Of a stretch of 64,000 bases of DNA, positions 25,975 to 33,584 are shown piece after piece. This stretch comes from Heyndrickxia shackletonii (lineage in GTDB: Bacteria > Bacillota > Bacilli > Bacillales > Bacillaceae_C), in assembly GCF_001420715.1 (NCBI RefSeq), contig NZ_LJJC01000004.1, positions 1,096,519-1,160,518 on the forward strand. The letters are read 5' to 3'. The notes beneath the pieces are model-generated. The model did no database searches. It saw nothing but the letters and a program-made list of their open reading frames with translations, and was not told the DNA's origin. Position 1 is the stretch's first letter, and every line of letters begins with the position of its first letter. Position numbers and translations under genes: made by a program.

Positions 25975-26331
25975 ATGGAGAAAATACACTCTACATTTAT
26001 TCCTCAAATAAGACCTACATCTAATGATAATCAACAACAGCAAACATTTGAGGGAGCACAAGAATTTTTAAATCAACATTCAAATAAACAAGATAACGGA
26101 AACCAGGTTTCGGAAAAATATTTAAAAGAAACGATTGAAAATGTGGATCATATGTTACCGGATCATTATTCAGTCAAATATAAATATCATGAAAAGACGG
26201 AATCCTATTATGTTCAGGTTATAAATGATAATAGTAATGAAGTTGTTCGCGAAATTCCATCAGAAAAGCTTTTGGATACATATGCTTCCATGAAAGAAAT
26301 GCTTGGAATATTATTTGATATGAAAATATAA
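25975..26331 (+). CDS. flaG: Flagellar protein FlaG
   Basis: A 118 aa protein of the FlaG/YvyC family. The N-terminal 50 residues are Gln/Asn-rich and disordered; the conserved part is LKYKYHEKTESYYVQVIND-like (VKYKYHEKTESYYVQVI) followed by EVVREIPSEKLLDTYASMKEMLG. It affects filament length or stability in other species. TAGGGGGAAA precedes the ATG, and fliD follows after 16 bp. Confidence 0.9.
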   Translation: MEKIHSTFIPQIRPTSNDNQQQQTFEGAQEFLNQHSNKQDNGNQVSEKYLKETIENVDHMLPDHYSVKYKYHEKTESYYVQVINDNSNEVVREIPSEKLLDTYASMKEMLGILFDMKI

Positions 26332-26347
26332 ATAAGGAGGGACCGAA

Positions 26348-27916
26348 ATGGTTACTAGAATAGTTGGTACAGCTTCGGGACTGGATATTGATAAGTTAGT
26401 AAGCGATCTGATGAAATCGGAGAAAATTCCTCAGGATACCATTTATCAAAAAGAACAATGGGCGGAGTATCAGCGTGATGCTTACAGAGATATGAATCTT
26501 GCTATAGATGCTTTCAGAAAAAGTGTAGATAACCTCCGTTTTCAAAGTACTTATAATGCATATAGTGCAATTAGTTCTGACCCAACAAGTTTTACAGTGT
26601 CTTCAACATCCAATTCCGTATCTGGGAATTACAATATAGTGGTCAATAGTATTGCAAAGGTAGCAAATTTAACATCTGCAGACGCTATTAAAAATAATGG
26701 AATAAATGTAAAATCTACAGATAAAATTCTTGGCACTGGACAAACAGCTCAAATACATATCAAAACAGCCAACGGTGAAGCAGATATCGATATTGACGAA
26801 AATACTACTTATGCATCATTAGCTACTAAAATAGCTAATGCAACTGATTCTTCTGGCAAATCTTTAGGGGTAAGAGCCATGTTTGATGATGCAACATCGA
26901 GATTTGTAACTTCCTCGAAGGATTCAGGAGAAGCACAAAGTATTACCATTTCAGATGTAACTGGTAGTGTAGCTGGGTTAATTGGTAATGGTGGAGATGC
27001 AACGAATGCAGCTATAACTGATCCTAGTAATAATCACACTACAACCGCTAAGGGTCAAGATGCTTCTGTTACTATTAATGGAGCTACTGTAACAAGTTCA
27101 ACAAACAATATTTCTGTTTACGGCATGAACATAACCGTATTAAAAGAGTCTCCTAACGTAACCAACACCATCACGGTCAAATCGGATTCAGATGCGGTAT
27201 TTAATACAATTAAAAATTTTGTAGACAACTATAACAAACTTATTGATACCGTAAATACTAAATTAAATGAAAAACGCTATCGAGATTATGCACCGTTAAC
27301 AAAGGATCAGCGTAATTCCATGAGCGAAAACGAACAAAAACTTTGGGATGAAAAAGCAAAAAGCGGTACATTGTCGAGAGACCCGATGCTTAGTGATATT
27401 ATGGCGAGCTTAAGACAATATTTGTCAGTTCCAGTTACGGGAATAGCTAGTAATGAGTTAAATTCACTCTCTAAAATTGGGATTACGACTGAGTATATGT
27501 CCTTAGATGGAAAATTACAGATTGATGAAACTAAATTAAGAGACGCAATTAATAATAATCCTGATCAGGTCATGAACTTATTTACTAAATCAGACCCAAA
27601 TGCAAATCCTAATGCAAAACCTCCAGTGCCTGCTGATAAAAATAAAGAAGGTATAGGAGATCGATTATACGATATTCTTAATGACGCACTTAGCCAATTA
27701 AAGGCACAAGCGGGTGCCCCAAATACTCCCGATAATCTGGATACAAGTATTTTAGGGAAAAGCATTAGCGATTATAATACTCAATTTAATGATTGGACGG
27801 ACAAGTTAAATGACCTTGAGACGAGATATTATAATCAATTTAATGCAATGGATGCAGCCATACAAAAACTCAACAGTCAATTAAGCTATATTACTTCTGC
27901 ATTAGGGAGAGGCTAA
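26348..27916 (+). CDS. fliD: Flagellar cap protein FliD (HAP2)
   Basis: A 522 aa protein that forms the pentameric cap under which flagellin folds at the filament tip. The N-terminus (TRIVGTASGLDIDKLVSDLM) and C-terminus (FNAMDAAIQKLNSQLSYI) are the conserved coiled-coil ends. The FliD_C core includes FNTIKNFVDNYNKLIDTVN and LSKIGITTEYMSLDGKLQID. AGGAGG precedes the ATG. fliS follows after 27 bp. Confidence 0.95.
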   Translation: MVTRIVGTASGLDIDKLVSDLMKSEKIPQDTIYQKEQWAEYQRDAYRDMNLAIDAFRKSVDNLRFQSTYNAYSAISSDPTSFTVSSTSNSVSGNYNIVVNSIAKVANLTSADAIKNNGINVKSTDKILGTGQTAQIHIKTANGEADIDIDENTTYASLATKIANATDSSGKSLGVRAMFDDATSRFVTSSKDSGEAQSITISDVTGSVAGLIGNGGDATNAAITDPSNNHTTTAKGQDASVTINGATVTSSTNNISVYGMNITVLKESPNVTNTITVKSDSDAVFNTIKNFVDNYNKLIDTVNTKLNEKRYRDYAPLTKDQRNSMSENEQKLWDEKAKSGTLSRDPMLSDIMASLRQYLSVPVTGIASNELNSLSKIGITTEYMSLDGKLQIDETKLRDAINNNPDQVMNLFTKSDPNANPNAKPPVPADKNKEGIGDRLYDILNDALSQLKAQAGAPNTPDNLDTSILGKSISDYNTQFNDWTDKLNDLETRYYNQFNAMDAAIQKLNSQLSYITSALGRG

Positions 27917-27943
27917 TAAAAATAGAGGAAAGGAGTTAGGGTA

Positions 27944-28339
27944 ATGAATAAGACATATGAAGCATATCAACAAGTTTCGGTTACTACAGCTACTCCTGGA
28001 GAACTGGTTTTAATGCTATATAATGGCTGTATTAAATTTATTAAGATTGCTAAGAATGCAATGAATGAACAAGATATTGAAAAGAAGCACCTCAACATTA
28101 CTAAAGCTCAAAACATCATAAAAGAATTAATAGTAACCTTGAATATGGATTATGAAATTTCGAAAGATATGCGGAAATTATATGACTATATGAATAGAAG
28201 ATTAATTGAGGCAAACATTAAAAATGACACCTCCATTTTAGATGAGGTTGAACACTTTGTTGAAGAGTTTCGAGATACATGGAAAGAAGTCATAAAAATT
28301 ACTAGAAAATCACAATTTAAACTAGGTGAAACAGTCTAA
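27944..28339 (+). CDS. fliS: Flagellin export chaperone FliS
   Basis: A 131 aa four-helix protein. YQQVSVTTATPGELVLMLYNGCIKFIK (residues 8-34) is the family hallmark, and the C-terminal helix continues to WKEVIKITRKS. FliS binds the C-terminus of Hag before export. Its TAA stop shares one base with the fliT start codon. Confidence 0.94.
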   Translation: MNKTYEAYQQVSVTTATPGELVLMLYNGCIKFIKIAKNAMNEQDIEKKHLNITKAQNIIKELIVTLNMDYEISKDMRKLYDYMNRRLIEANIKNDTSILDEVEHFVEEFRDTWKEVIKITRKSQFKLGETV

Positions 28340-28689
28340 TGTCAGCCGTTCAAGAATTGTATGTTCTTACAAAAGAATTATATGAAATATCCACAGAAGA
28401 GAAAGAAAAGGATACGGATAAAAAAATATCAATGATAAGCAGTATCTTAGATAAACGTGAAGAACTGCTTTCAAATATTAATATAAATTCTCTACAAGAT
28501 GAAGAAAAAATGTATATTTACAAAGTAATTGAAATGGATAAGGAAATAAATGAAAGCTGTAAAACAATTTTAATAGAAATTCAGCAAAAGTTACGTAGTA
28601 CAACTAAAGCAAAAAGTACTCAAAAAAAATATTTAAATCCTTATTCACAAATTCATCAAGCATCAAGATTTTTCGATAAAAAGAAATAG
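28339..28689 (+). CDS. fliT: Flagellar chaperone FliT
   Basis: A 116 aa helical protein. Sequence is weakly conserved as usual for FliT, but the helices YVLTKELYEIS-like (ELYVLTKELYEI) and ILDKREELLSNI, the size and the position after fliS agree. It chaperones FliD. The ATG overlaps the fliS stop (TAATG), so translation is coupled. A terminator follows. Confidence 0.85.
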   Translation: MSAVQELYVLTKELYEISTEEKEKDTDKKISMISSILDKREELLSNININSLQDEEKMYIYKVIEMDKEINESCKTILIEIQQKLRSTTKAKSTQKKYLNPYSQIHQASRFFDKKK

Positions 28690-28696
28690 TAATGAA

Positions 28697-28732
28697 AACA
28701 GTTAATTGTTATACAGTTAACTGTTTTTTTTT
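28697..28732 (+). terminator. fliDST terminator
   Basis: The 9 bp stem aacagttaa / ttaactgtt is followed by eight or more T. Confidence 0.85.
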
Positions 28733-28800
28733 GAAATAATAATATTGTATTTTAATAAAAGAATATAACTACCAGACTTATAAAAAATATAGAATTCCTT

Positions 28801-28826
28801 TAAACTTTAACCAAACCAGTCGATAA
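28801..28826 (+). promoter_or_regulatory. SigD-like promoter upstream of the candidate small RNA
   Basis: TAAA (28801-28804), 14 bp, GTCGATAA (28819-28826), the same spacing as in the hag promoter and one base off its minus-10. A second GATAT box (ATCGATAT, 28854-28861) lacks a good minus-35. Confidence 0.5.
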
Positions 28827-28832
28827 TTATAG

Positions 28833-29125
28833 AAAATCCGAAAAACTACTTTTATCGATATTGCTTATCCGAAAAACAAGAATATTAATGAATAGGAGTA
28901 TAGAAAAAGTCATCGTGTCAAAAAAGAAATCAATATCAGCTCTATTCGGCTGAATAAAGGCAAATAGCTAGTAGGAGAATTCAGCTTAATCAATACCTCC
29001 GATTTGCAATGAAGCGATAAGTCGAGGAAATTATTATCAAACGAAATTCATGAATGAGAGAAGTTCAAATAGTCCTGTTGGATACTCTATGACTTAGATC
29101 ACCTATCAAACAAGGTGATTTTTTT
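28833..29125 (+). ncRNA. Candidate structured small RNA between fliT and comFB
   Basis: About 290 nt without a credible ORF, bounded by a SigD-like promoter and a terminator. Complementary segments are many: gctgaat (28949-28955) with attcagc (28979-28985); gcaaat (28960-28965) with atttgc (29002-29007), which crosses the first pair and so implies a pseudoknot; ggag (28974-28977) with ctcc (28997-29000); taagtc (29018-29023) with gactta (29091-29096). I do not recognise it as a known RNA class. It could instead be a long 5' leader with a terminator controlling comFB. Confidence 0.5.
29098..29125 (+). terminator. Terminator ahead of comFB
   Basis: The perfect stem atcacct / aggtgat with an 8 nt loop runs into seven T. 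Confidence 0.88.
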
Positions 29126-29205
29126 CATATATACAAATCCCTAAGCCTCTATTATAATTACATTAATTGTAAGAACATTCTCAGGGACAAGCTGGAGGAA
29201 ACTTA

Positions 29206-29478
29206 ATGGCACTCTATAATGTGATGGAAGAAATAGTACGGAACGCTTTACATGAAAATATCGAACTATTGCATTTACCATGTAAGTGTGAACGATGCCA
29301 GGAGGATATTCTTGCCCTTTCCTTAAACAAATTGCCTGCTCAATATGTTGTCAATCAAGATAGTAGACCATATATTCGAGCAATGTATACAGCTGATCGT
29401 CAAGGTGCTACGAAAATACTTAGTACTGTTATTCAGGCAGCTGATGTGGTCGCGAAAAATAAACGTTGTGGAAATTAA
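29206..29478 (+). CDS. comFB: Late competence protein ComFB
   Basis: A 90 aa cytosolic protein of the ComFB family. The Cys motif CKCERCQEDILALSLNKLP and PAQYVV are diagnostic. In B. subtilis comFB lies between comFA and comFC; here it is about 13 kb away, after the flagellar genes. The family has been reported as cyclic dinucleotide receptors (my recall), which would fit the motility setting and the HD-GYP gene at 4849. GGAGGAAAC precedes the ATG; a TATAAT at 29153-29158 may be its promoter. Confidence 0.85.
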   Translation: MALYNVMEEIVRNALHENIELLHLPCKCERCQEDILALSLNKLPAQYVVNQDSRPYIRAMYTADRQGATKILSTVIQAADVVAKNKRCGN

Positions 29479-29501
29479 GACACCAGGAAAAAGGAGCATC
29501 T

Positions 29502-30131
29502 ATGATTCGATTTATTCTAGCTTTTATTATTGCAGTACTTGCTGGAACGGTACTGACAATATTAAATGTGCCTGAAATACTAGTTTTTATCATTGCCTAT
29601 ATTATTGTTTTTGCAGTTTTATTATCTCCTGTTCTCTATTCATTGTATCGATCTAAAAACATGGAAAAACTAGAGAAGTTTTTAGTAAAAAGACAAAGGC
29701 ATCCTTATTACCAGTTTATTTATGGGATGGCGAATAAAAACGATTCTCTAATAGAAGAGGCTTTTATTAAGCTGCAAAAGAAACCTCGAAAAAAGTCTTT
29801 TCAAGCATATATTCAAACCTTTTATGCACTCTATAAGCGAAATACAGAGGAAGCTAAGAGATTTGTTGATGAAATTCAAACGATTACTTTAAAAAATTAT
29901 TACGAAGTGGCTATTGCGTTAGAGGAAAATAATCTGCAAGAGGCAAAAAATCTAATGCAGAAACCGTTAAAACCTTGGATGATACATGCGTTATCAGCAG
30001 AATTAGAGAAAAAGGATGGGAATCTGGATAAAGCGTCGGAGCATGCGAATAAGGCATTGGAATTAACAAGAGGATTACAACATTATATCATGGTAAAAGT
30101 ATTTCAAAGAGAGTTCCAGAGTAACTTTTAA
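29502..30131 (+). CDS. Membrane-anchored protein with TPR-like C-terminus, function unknown
   Basis: A 209 aa protein. Two hydrophobic helices fill residues 1-48 (IRFILAFIIAVLAGTVL; LVFIIAYIIVFAVLLSP), then a cytosolic-looking helical domain with TPR-like features near its end (KKDGNLDKASEHANKALELT). ATG 29502 is favoured by AAAAGGAG 8 nt upstream; it follows comFB after 23 bp, so the two genes probably form an operon. I do not recognise a characterised family. Confidence 0.7.
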   Translation: MIRFILAFIIAVLAGTVLTILNVPEILVFIIAYIIVFAVLLSPVLYSLYRSKNMEKLEKFLVKRQRHPYYQFIYGMANKNDSLIEEAFIKLQKKPRKKSFQAYIQTFYALYKRNTEEAKRFVDEIQTITLKNYYEVAIALEENNLQEAKNLMQKPLKPWMIHALSAELEKKDGNLDKASEHANKALELTRGLQHYIMVKVFQREFQSNF

Positions 30132-30168
30132 AAAAGGGTGGCATAGGTCCGCCCTTTTATTTTTTTTA
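30132..30168 (+). terminator. Terminator after the membrane protein gene
   Basis: The stem aaaagggtgg / ccgccctttt is followed by atttttttt. Confidence 0.82.
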
Positions 30169-30332
30169 CTTAAAAACGTAACTACAATAAGTCCAACGAT
30201 TCGCAATCAGTGCTATTTTGTTAATCCAATCTTATATTATATTTCACAAAATCTTTTCTCCGAGCAGGTTAAAACCCAACCTATGTCAAATATATATATT
30301 TCGGCAATCTTCAGACATAGGGGGAAATTTTC

Positions 30333-31334
30333 ATGGAACACTCAGTAGAGAAACAATTTACAAAAGAAATGATGAATAAAATATTAGAAACTTATCAACT
30401 TGATTCTAATTTTAAGAAGCTAGGTGATTTTGAGAATTATGCATTTGAGGTGTATCAAAACGGTGAAGCGAAAATTTTGAGGGTCACACATAGTTCCCAT
30501 CGTTCACAGAAGGAGCTGGAATCGGAGCTTGATTGGATTCAGTATTTGCATGGCTGTGGAATCAGCATCCCGGCGGTTTTTCTATCGCCGAATGGGAAAA
30601 CCGTAGAAGCTTTTGAGGCAGAGGATTCCGTTTTTTATGCATGCTTATTTGAAAAAGCACCGGGCAATCCCGTAAAAGTTGATGATTTTAGTGAAAAGCT
30701 TTTTCGTATTTGGGGAAAAGTAACCGGAAAAATGCATCGTGTTACAAAGAATTATCAACCAGGTGAAAACATTCAACCACGTTCTCATTGGAATGGTAAT
30801 GATTTATTGCAATTGGAGTATTATTATCCGAAAGAGGATAAAGAAGCCTTGGCAGCTGCGCTTAAAGTAATAGAAGAAGTTGAAAAATTACCTAGAACAA
30901 TAGATTCTTACGGGCTGCTTCACACAGACATCCACAGCGGAAACTTTTTCTATGATGGAGAAACAATCCATATATTTGATTTTGATGATGCATGTTATCA
31001 TTATTTTGCATCGGATATTGCTATTCCTTTATATTATTCAACTAATAGCAAGCATTTTTATGGAACGAAAGAGGAACGTAATGAATTTGCAAGAGGATTT
31101 TTAAAGGCTTTTCTTGAAGGGTATCGTGAAGAAAATACGCTTTCTCAAGATTGCTTAGAAACAATTCCGTTGTTTCTAAAGCAAAGAGATATTGAGTTAT
31201 ACGCTGTTTTTAGTAAAAAAGTGCCGATAGAGGATCGCAATGAAAGGATCCAGCATTGGATTGATGAAATAAAAGAGCGTATTGAAAAAAATGAAGCGAT
31301 TGTGGATCTTGATTTAAGTGCTAATCTAATATAG
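30333..31334 (+). CDS. Aminoglycoside phosphotransferase-like kinase
   Basis: A 333 aa protein of the APH/choline kinase fold. The kinase core is visible: YAFEVYQNGEAKILRVT near the start, catalytic loop LLHTDIHSGNFFYDG (Asp about 198), and metal-binding IFDFDDACYHYFASDIA. Substrates in this family range from antibiotics to homoserine and choline; nothing here decides among them, and the family is common in Bacillus as housekeeping or metabolite kinases. ATAGGGGG precedes the ATG. It is transcribed alone and ends at a bidirectional terminator. Confidence 0.82.
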   Translation: MEHSVEKQFTKEMMNKILETYQLDSNFKKLGDFENYAFEVYQNGEAKILRVTHSSHRSQKELESELDWIQYLHGCGISIPAVFLSPNGKTVEAFEAEDSVFYACLFEKAPGNPVKVDDFSEKLFRIWGKVTGKMHRVTKNYQPGENIQPRSHWNGNDLLQLEYYYPKEDKEALAAALKVIEEVEKLPRTIDSYGLLHTDIHSGNFFYDGETIHIFDFDDACYHYFASDIAIPLYYSTNSKHFYGTKEERNEFARGFLKAFLEGYREENTLSQDCLETIPLFLKQRDIELYAVFSKKVPIEDRNERIQHWIDEIKERIEKNEAIVDLDLSANLI

Positions 31335-31336
31335 AA

Positions 31337-31373
31337 AAAGAAGAGGCTCTTTCGATTGAAAAGCCTCTTCTTT
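31337..31373. terminator. Bidirectional terminator between convergent genes
   Basis: A 12 bp stem (aaagaagaggct / agcctcttcttt) lies between two convergent genes; T-rich sequence follows in both directions. Confidence 0.8.
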
Positions 31374-31387
31374 GAGCTTTATTATTT

Positions 31388-31672
31388 TTACCAATAGTAA
31401 GGATATCCATAATAAGGGTAAGGATACGGATAGCCATAAGGGCCACCAAGAGCGGTTCCTAATAAAGCACCAGTTGCTAACCCGCCGATAAATGGCGCAC
31501 CAAATCCAAATCCCCAAGGTCTCCCGAATCCCCAAGGTCTCCCGAATCCCCATGGTCTGCCGAATCCGAAAGGCCTTCCAAAGCCTCCAAAGTGACCAAA
31601 TCCAAAAGGTCTCCCAATAATTCTTTCATCTTGCGTGGGTTCACTATATCCATGTAAATAATCAGGATGCAT
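31388..31672 (-). CDS. Small Gly/Phe/Pro/Tyr-rich repeat protein
   Basis: A 94 aa low-complexity protein. After about 20 normal residues it carries tandem units of the type GRPWGFG or GRPFGFG (residues 20-56), a hydrophobic Gly/Ala stretch (FIGGLATGALLGTALGG, about 60-76) and a Tyr/Pro-rich tail. A strong GAGGAGG site supports real translation. Similar proteins in Bacillus are listed as hypothetical or spore-coat-like; the glycine zipper-like stretch might allow self-assembly or membrane contact. Function unknown. Confidence 0.72.
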   Translation of the reverse strand: MHPDYLHGYSEPTQDERIIGRPFGFGHFGGFGRPFGFGRPWGFGRPWGFGRPWGFGFGAPFIGGLATGALLGTALGGPYGYPYPYPYYGYPYYW

Positions 31673-31990
31673 TTTATTTCCTCCTCAAAAATATATTTTT
31701 ATAAGCATTTTCATTAAAGGATATGATAAATAGGTGTAAGCTGTTTGGGTGTATGCCTTAATATTGGAAATTATTTTTGGGATATTGTCCTAGTGAAAAA
31801 GTGACATTTTCGACAAATTTAAATATTTCCCGAGAAATTCGACAAAAATCTTTTTAGGTTTAAGCAGGAATATAGACGTGTATAATAGAAATATATAATC
31901 ATAGCAATAAAAATAGGTAATGTGTTCCGCAAGTCTTGTCTAGACAAGCCTATACTTACTTGGGACACAGCCAAAATAGGAGGAGTCCAT
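31673..31990. other. Intergenic region upstream of hpf
   Basis: A 318 bp gap between divergent genes. It contains the possible stress promoter of hpf (31858-31883) and two direct ttcgacaaa motifs near 31810 and 31839. Nothing else was seen. Confidence 0.4.
31858..31883 (+). promoter_or_regulatory. Possible SigB (and SigH) promoter of hpf
   Basis: GTTTAA (31858-31863), 14 bp, GTGTAT (31878-31883) resembles SigB GTTTAA-N12-15-GGGTAT with one change. An overlapping CAGGAATA resembles a SigH minus-35. B. subtilis yvyD is known to use both sigma factors. Confidence 0.45.
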
Positions 31991-32545
31991 ATGATGAACT
32001 ACAACATTCGTGGCGAAAACATTGAGGTAACTCCAGCAATAAGGGATTATGTAGAAAAGAAAGTAAGCAAGTTAGAGCGTTATTTTATTGAGGTACCTGA
32101 TACCAATGTTCATGTCAATTTGAAGGTGTATCAAGGTAAAGGGTCTAAGGTAGAAGTCACCATCCCTCTTCCACAGCTTGTGTTGAGAGCAGAGGAAGTA
32201 AATGAGGACATGTATGCTGCAATTGATTTAATAACTGATAAATTGGAAAGACAAATCCGTAAACATAAAACAAAAGTAAACCGAAAACTCCGTGAAAATG
32301 GAAACCAAAGAGAGTTCTTTGCATCCAATGTCTCTACTAGTGTACAAGTAGAAGAGGATGAAAATGATTTAGAAGTTGTGAGAACAAAGCAATTTGATTT
32401 GAAACCGATGGACAGCGAGGAAGCTGTTCTGCAAATGAATCTTCTCGGCCACAGTTTCTTCGTCTACACTGATTCCGAAACGAATCAAACGAATATTGTG
32501 TACCGTCGTAAAGATGGAAAATATGGATTAATCGAAACAAAATAA
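31991..32545 (+). CDS. hpf: Ribosome hibernation promoting factor, long form
   Basis: A 184 aa ribosome-binding protein (YvyD in B. subtilis). The N-terminal HPF/RaiA domain begins MNYNIRGENIEVTPAIRDYVEKK and includes VEVTIPLPQLVLRAE; a linker at about 100-130 leads to the C-terminal dimerisation domain (KPMDSEEAVLQMNLLGHSFFVY, NIVYRRKDGKYGLIE). The long form drives 100S ribosome dimers in stationary phase. The ATG at 31991 follows GGAGG; the next codon is also ATG and could be the start. It keeps the conserved position ahead of secA. Confidence 0.95.
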   Translation: MMNYNIRGENIEVTPAIRDYVEKKVSKLERYFIEVPDTNVHVNLKVYQGKGSKVEVTIPLPQLVLRAEEVNEDMYAAIDLITDKLERQIRKHKTKVNRKLRENGNQREFFASNVSTSVQVEEDENDLEVVRTKQFDLKPMDSEEAVLQMNLLGHSFFVYTDSETNQTNIVYRRKDGKYGLIETK

Positions 32546-32552
32546 TGCAGAA

Positions 32553-32585
32553 AAAAATCCGTGACCTGGTGGTTGCGGATTTTTT
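32553..32585 (+). terminator. hpf terminator
   Basis: A long stem (aaaaatccgtgacc / ggttgcggattttt, with G-T pairs) ends in six T. Confidence 0.85.
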
Positions 32586-32604
32586 GTTCGTTTAACTTTA
32601 AAAA

Positions 32605-32745
32605 ATACTCACCGTATAGCGCAAGCAGCCATCGACTATTATATTTCTCCTTCTTCTCCCTGCAGGTAAGGGCATCAGGTGAAATTTGAAGTGCCAATTT
32701 CACTAGCTCGTGAACTGATGCGCAAATGTTTTGGCTGCAATATTT
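32605..32745. repeat. Degenerate dispersed repeat between hpf and the Lrp gene
   Basis: It shares tttctcc-t-t-ctccct and agctcgtgaact with the repeat at 1598-1755. It contains a hairpin (gtgaaatt / aatttcac) and the pair gcagcca / tggctgc at its ends. Confidence 0.4.
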
Positions 32746-32799
32746 TGGACAGGTTACTGTATAATAATAGTAAAAAAAGATCTAATATGAGGTGCTCAA

Positions 32800-33249
32800 A
32801 TGAAAATAGATGATATTGATCGTAAAATACTGCAGCTTTTAACAGAAAATGGACGCTTATCATATGCAGATATCGGAAAACAATTGAATTTATCTCGAGT
32901 GGCCGTTCGCGAGCGTGTCCATCAGTTGATGAATCATGGTGTAATTGAAAAATTTTCCGTCGTTATCAATTCGGAAAAAATCGGAAAACATGTATCCGCT
33001 TTTTTTGAAGTGGACTGTGAACCTGCCTATTTAGTAGAGGTTGCCCAAAAATTGGCGGACAACCCTAGTGTTGCAAGCTGCTATCAAATGACCGGACCAA
33101 GTACTTTACATATGCATGTGTTAGTGGATGATTTTTCTAGCCTAGAGCACTTTATTAACAATGAATTGTACAACTTAGAAGGCATTACAAGGGTGGAGAG
33201 TAATATTTTATTGCGGAGATTCAAGAGTCGAAATGGATTGAAGCTGTAG
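32800..33249 (+). CDS. ywrC: Lrp/AsnC family transcriptional regulator (YwrC-like)
   Basis: A 149 aa regulator. An N-terminal HTH (DDIDRKILQLLTENGRLSYADIGKQL, LSRVAVRERVHQL, together residues 3-45) is followed by a RAM ligand-binding domain (VASCYQMTGPSTLHMHVLVDD). In B. subtilis ywrC neighbours ywrD and the ywrA/ywrB chromate-transport genes, the same set as here. It probably regulates those genes; the effector is unknown. Confidence 0.85.
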   Translation: MKIDDIDRKILQLLTENGRLSYADIGKQLNLSRVAVRERVHQLMNHGVIEKFSVVINSEKIGKHVSAFFEVDCEPAYLVEVAQKLADNPSVASCYQMTGPSTLHMHVLVDDFSSLEHFINNELYNLEGITRVESNILLRRFKSRNGLKL

Positions 33250-33584
33250 TTTCAGGAGACATTACAAATTTGAAGTGGATAATTGTTATGTTTTAGGTCT
33301 AAATACCTAAATCGGTCCATTGTTCCCCGTTTTCAGTCCATTCGAATGAAAATCTGTGCCGTTAACCATTTTACTGGTGCTAATTTGATAAACACCAATA
33401 TTAGTTTGCAAAACCAGCCGAAATTGAAGTAAATCAAGATATCTGTTTCTAAAAGATTAAGAATTTTGTAGAAAAAAGGTAGTCATAAAGATAAATATTT
33501 ACTATAATCATAGATAAAGATTACGTTTGTAAAACAAAATATCGATTTTGCTTTACAAATGTACAAAAAGGGGAGTGTAGAAAC
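33250..33584. other. Intergenic region between ywrC and ywrD
   Basis: A 335 bp gap. It carries a strong dyad at 33526-33559 (listed separately) and, at 33305-33400, a stretch resembling 10083-10150 (aaatcggtc, cagtccattcg). No ORF or terminator was recognised. Confidence 0.4.
33526..33559 (+). promoter_or_regulatory. 15 bp inverted repeat in front of ywrD
   Basis: tttgtaaaacaaaat (33526-33540) and attttgctttacaaa (33545-33559) are complementary at 14 of 15 positions around a 4 bp centre. It ends ~25 bp before the start codon. It may be an operator, for instance for YwrC, or an RNA hairpin next to the ribosome site. Confidence 0.6.

Noticed and set aside
28833-29125. CsrA-titrating (CsrB-like) RNA
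   Set aside because: The GGA words are few and none has the ANGGA context expected for CsrA sites.
28833-29125. c-di-GMP riboswitch (GEMM type) before comFB
   Set aside because: The biology would fit, but the conserved GEMM core was not found when read by eye; a covariance search is still needed.
31326-31553. Second reverse-strand frame over the Gly-rich gene
   Set aside because: It is a frame shadow of the repeat; only the frame 31388-31672 has a ribosome site.
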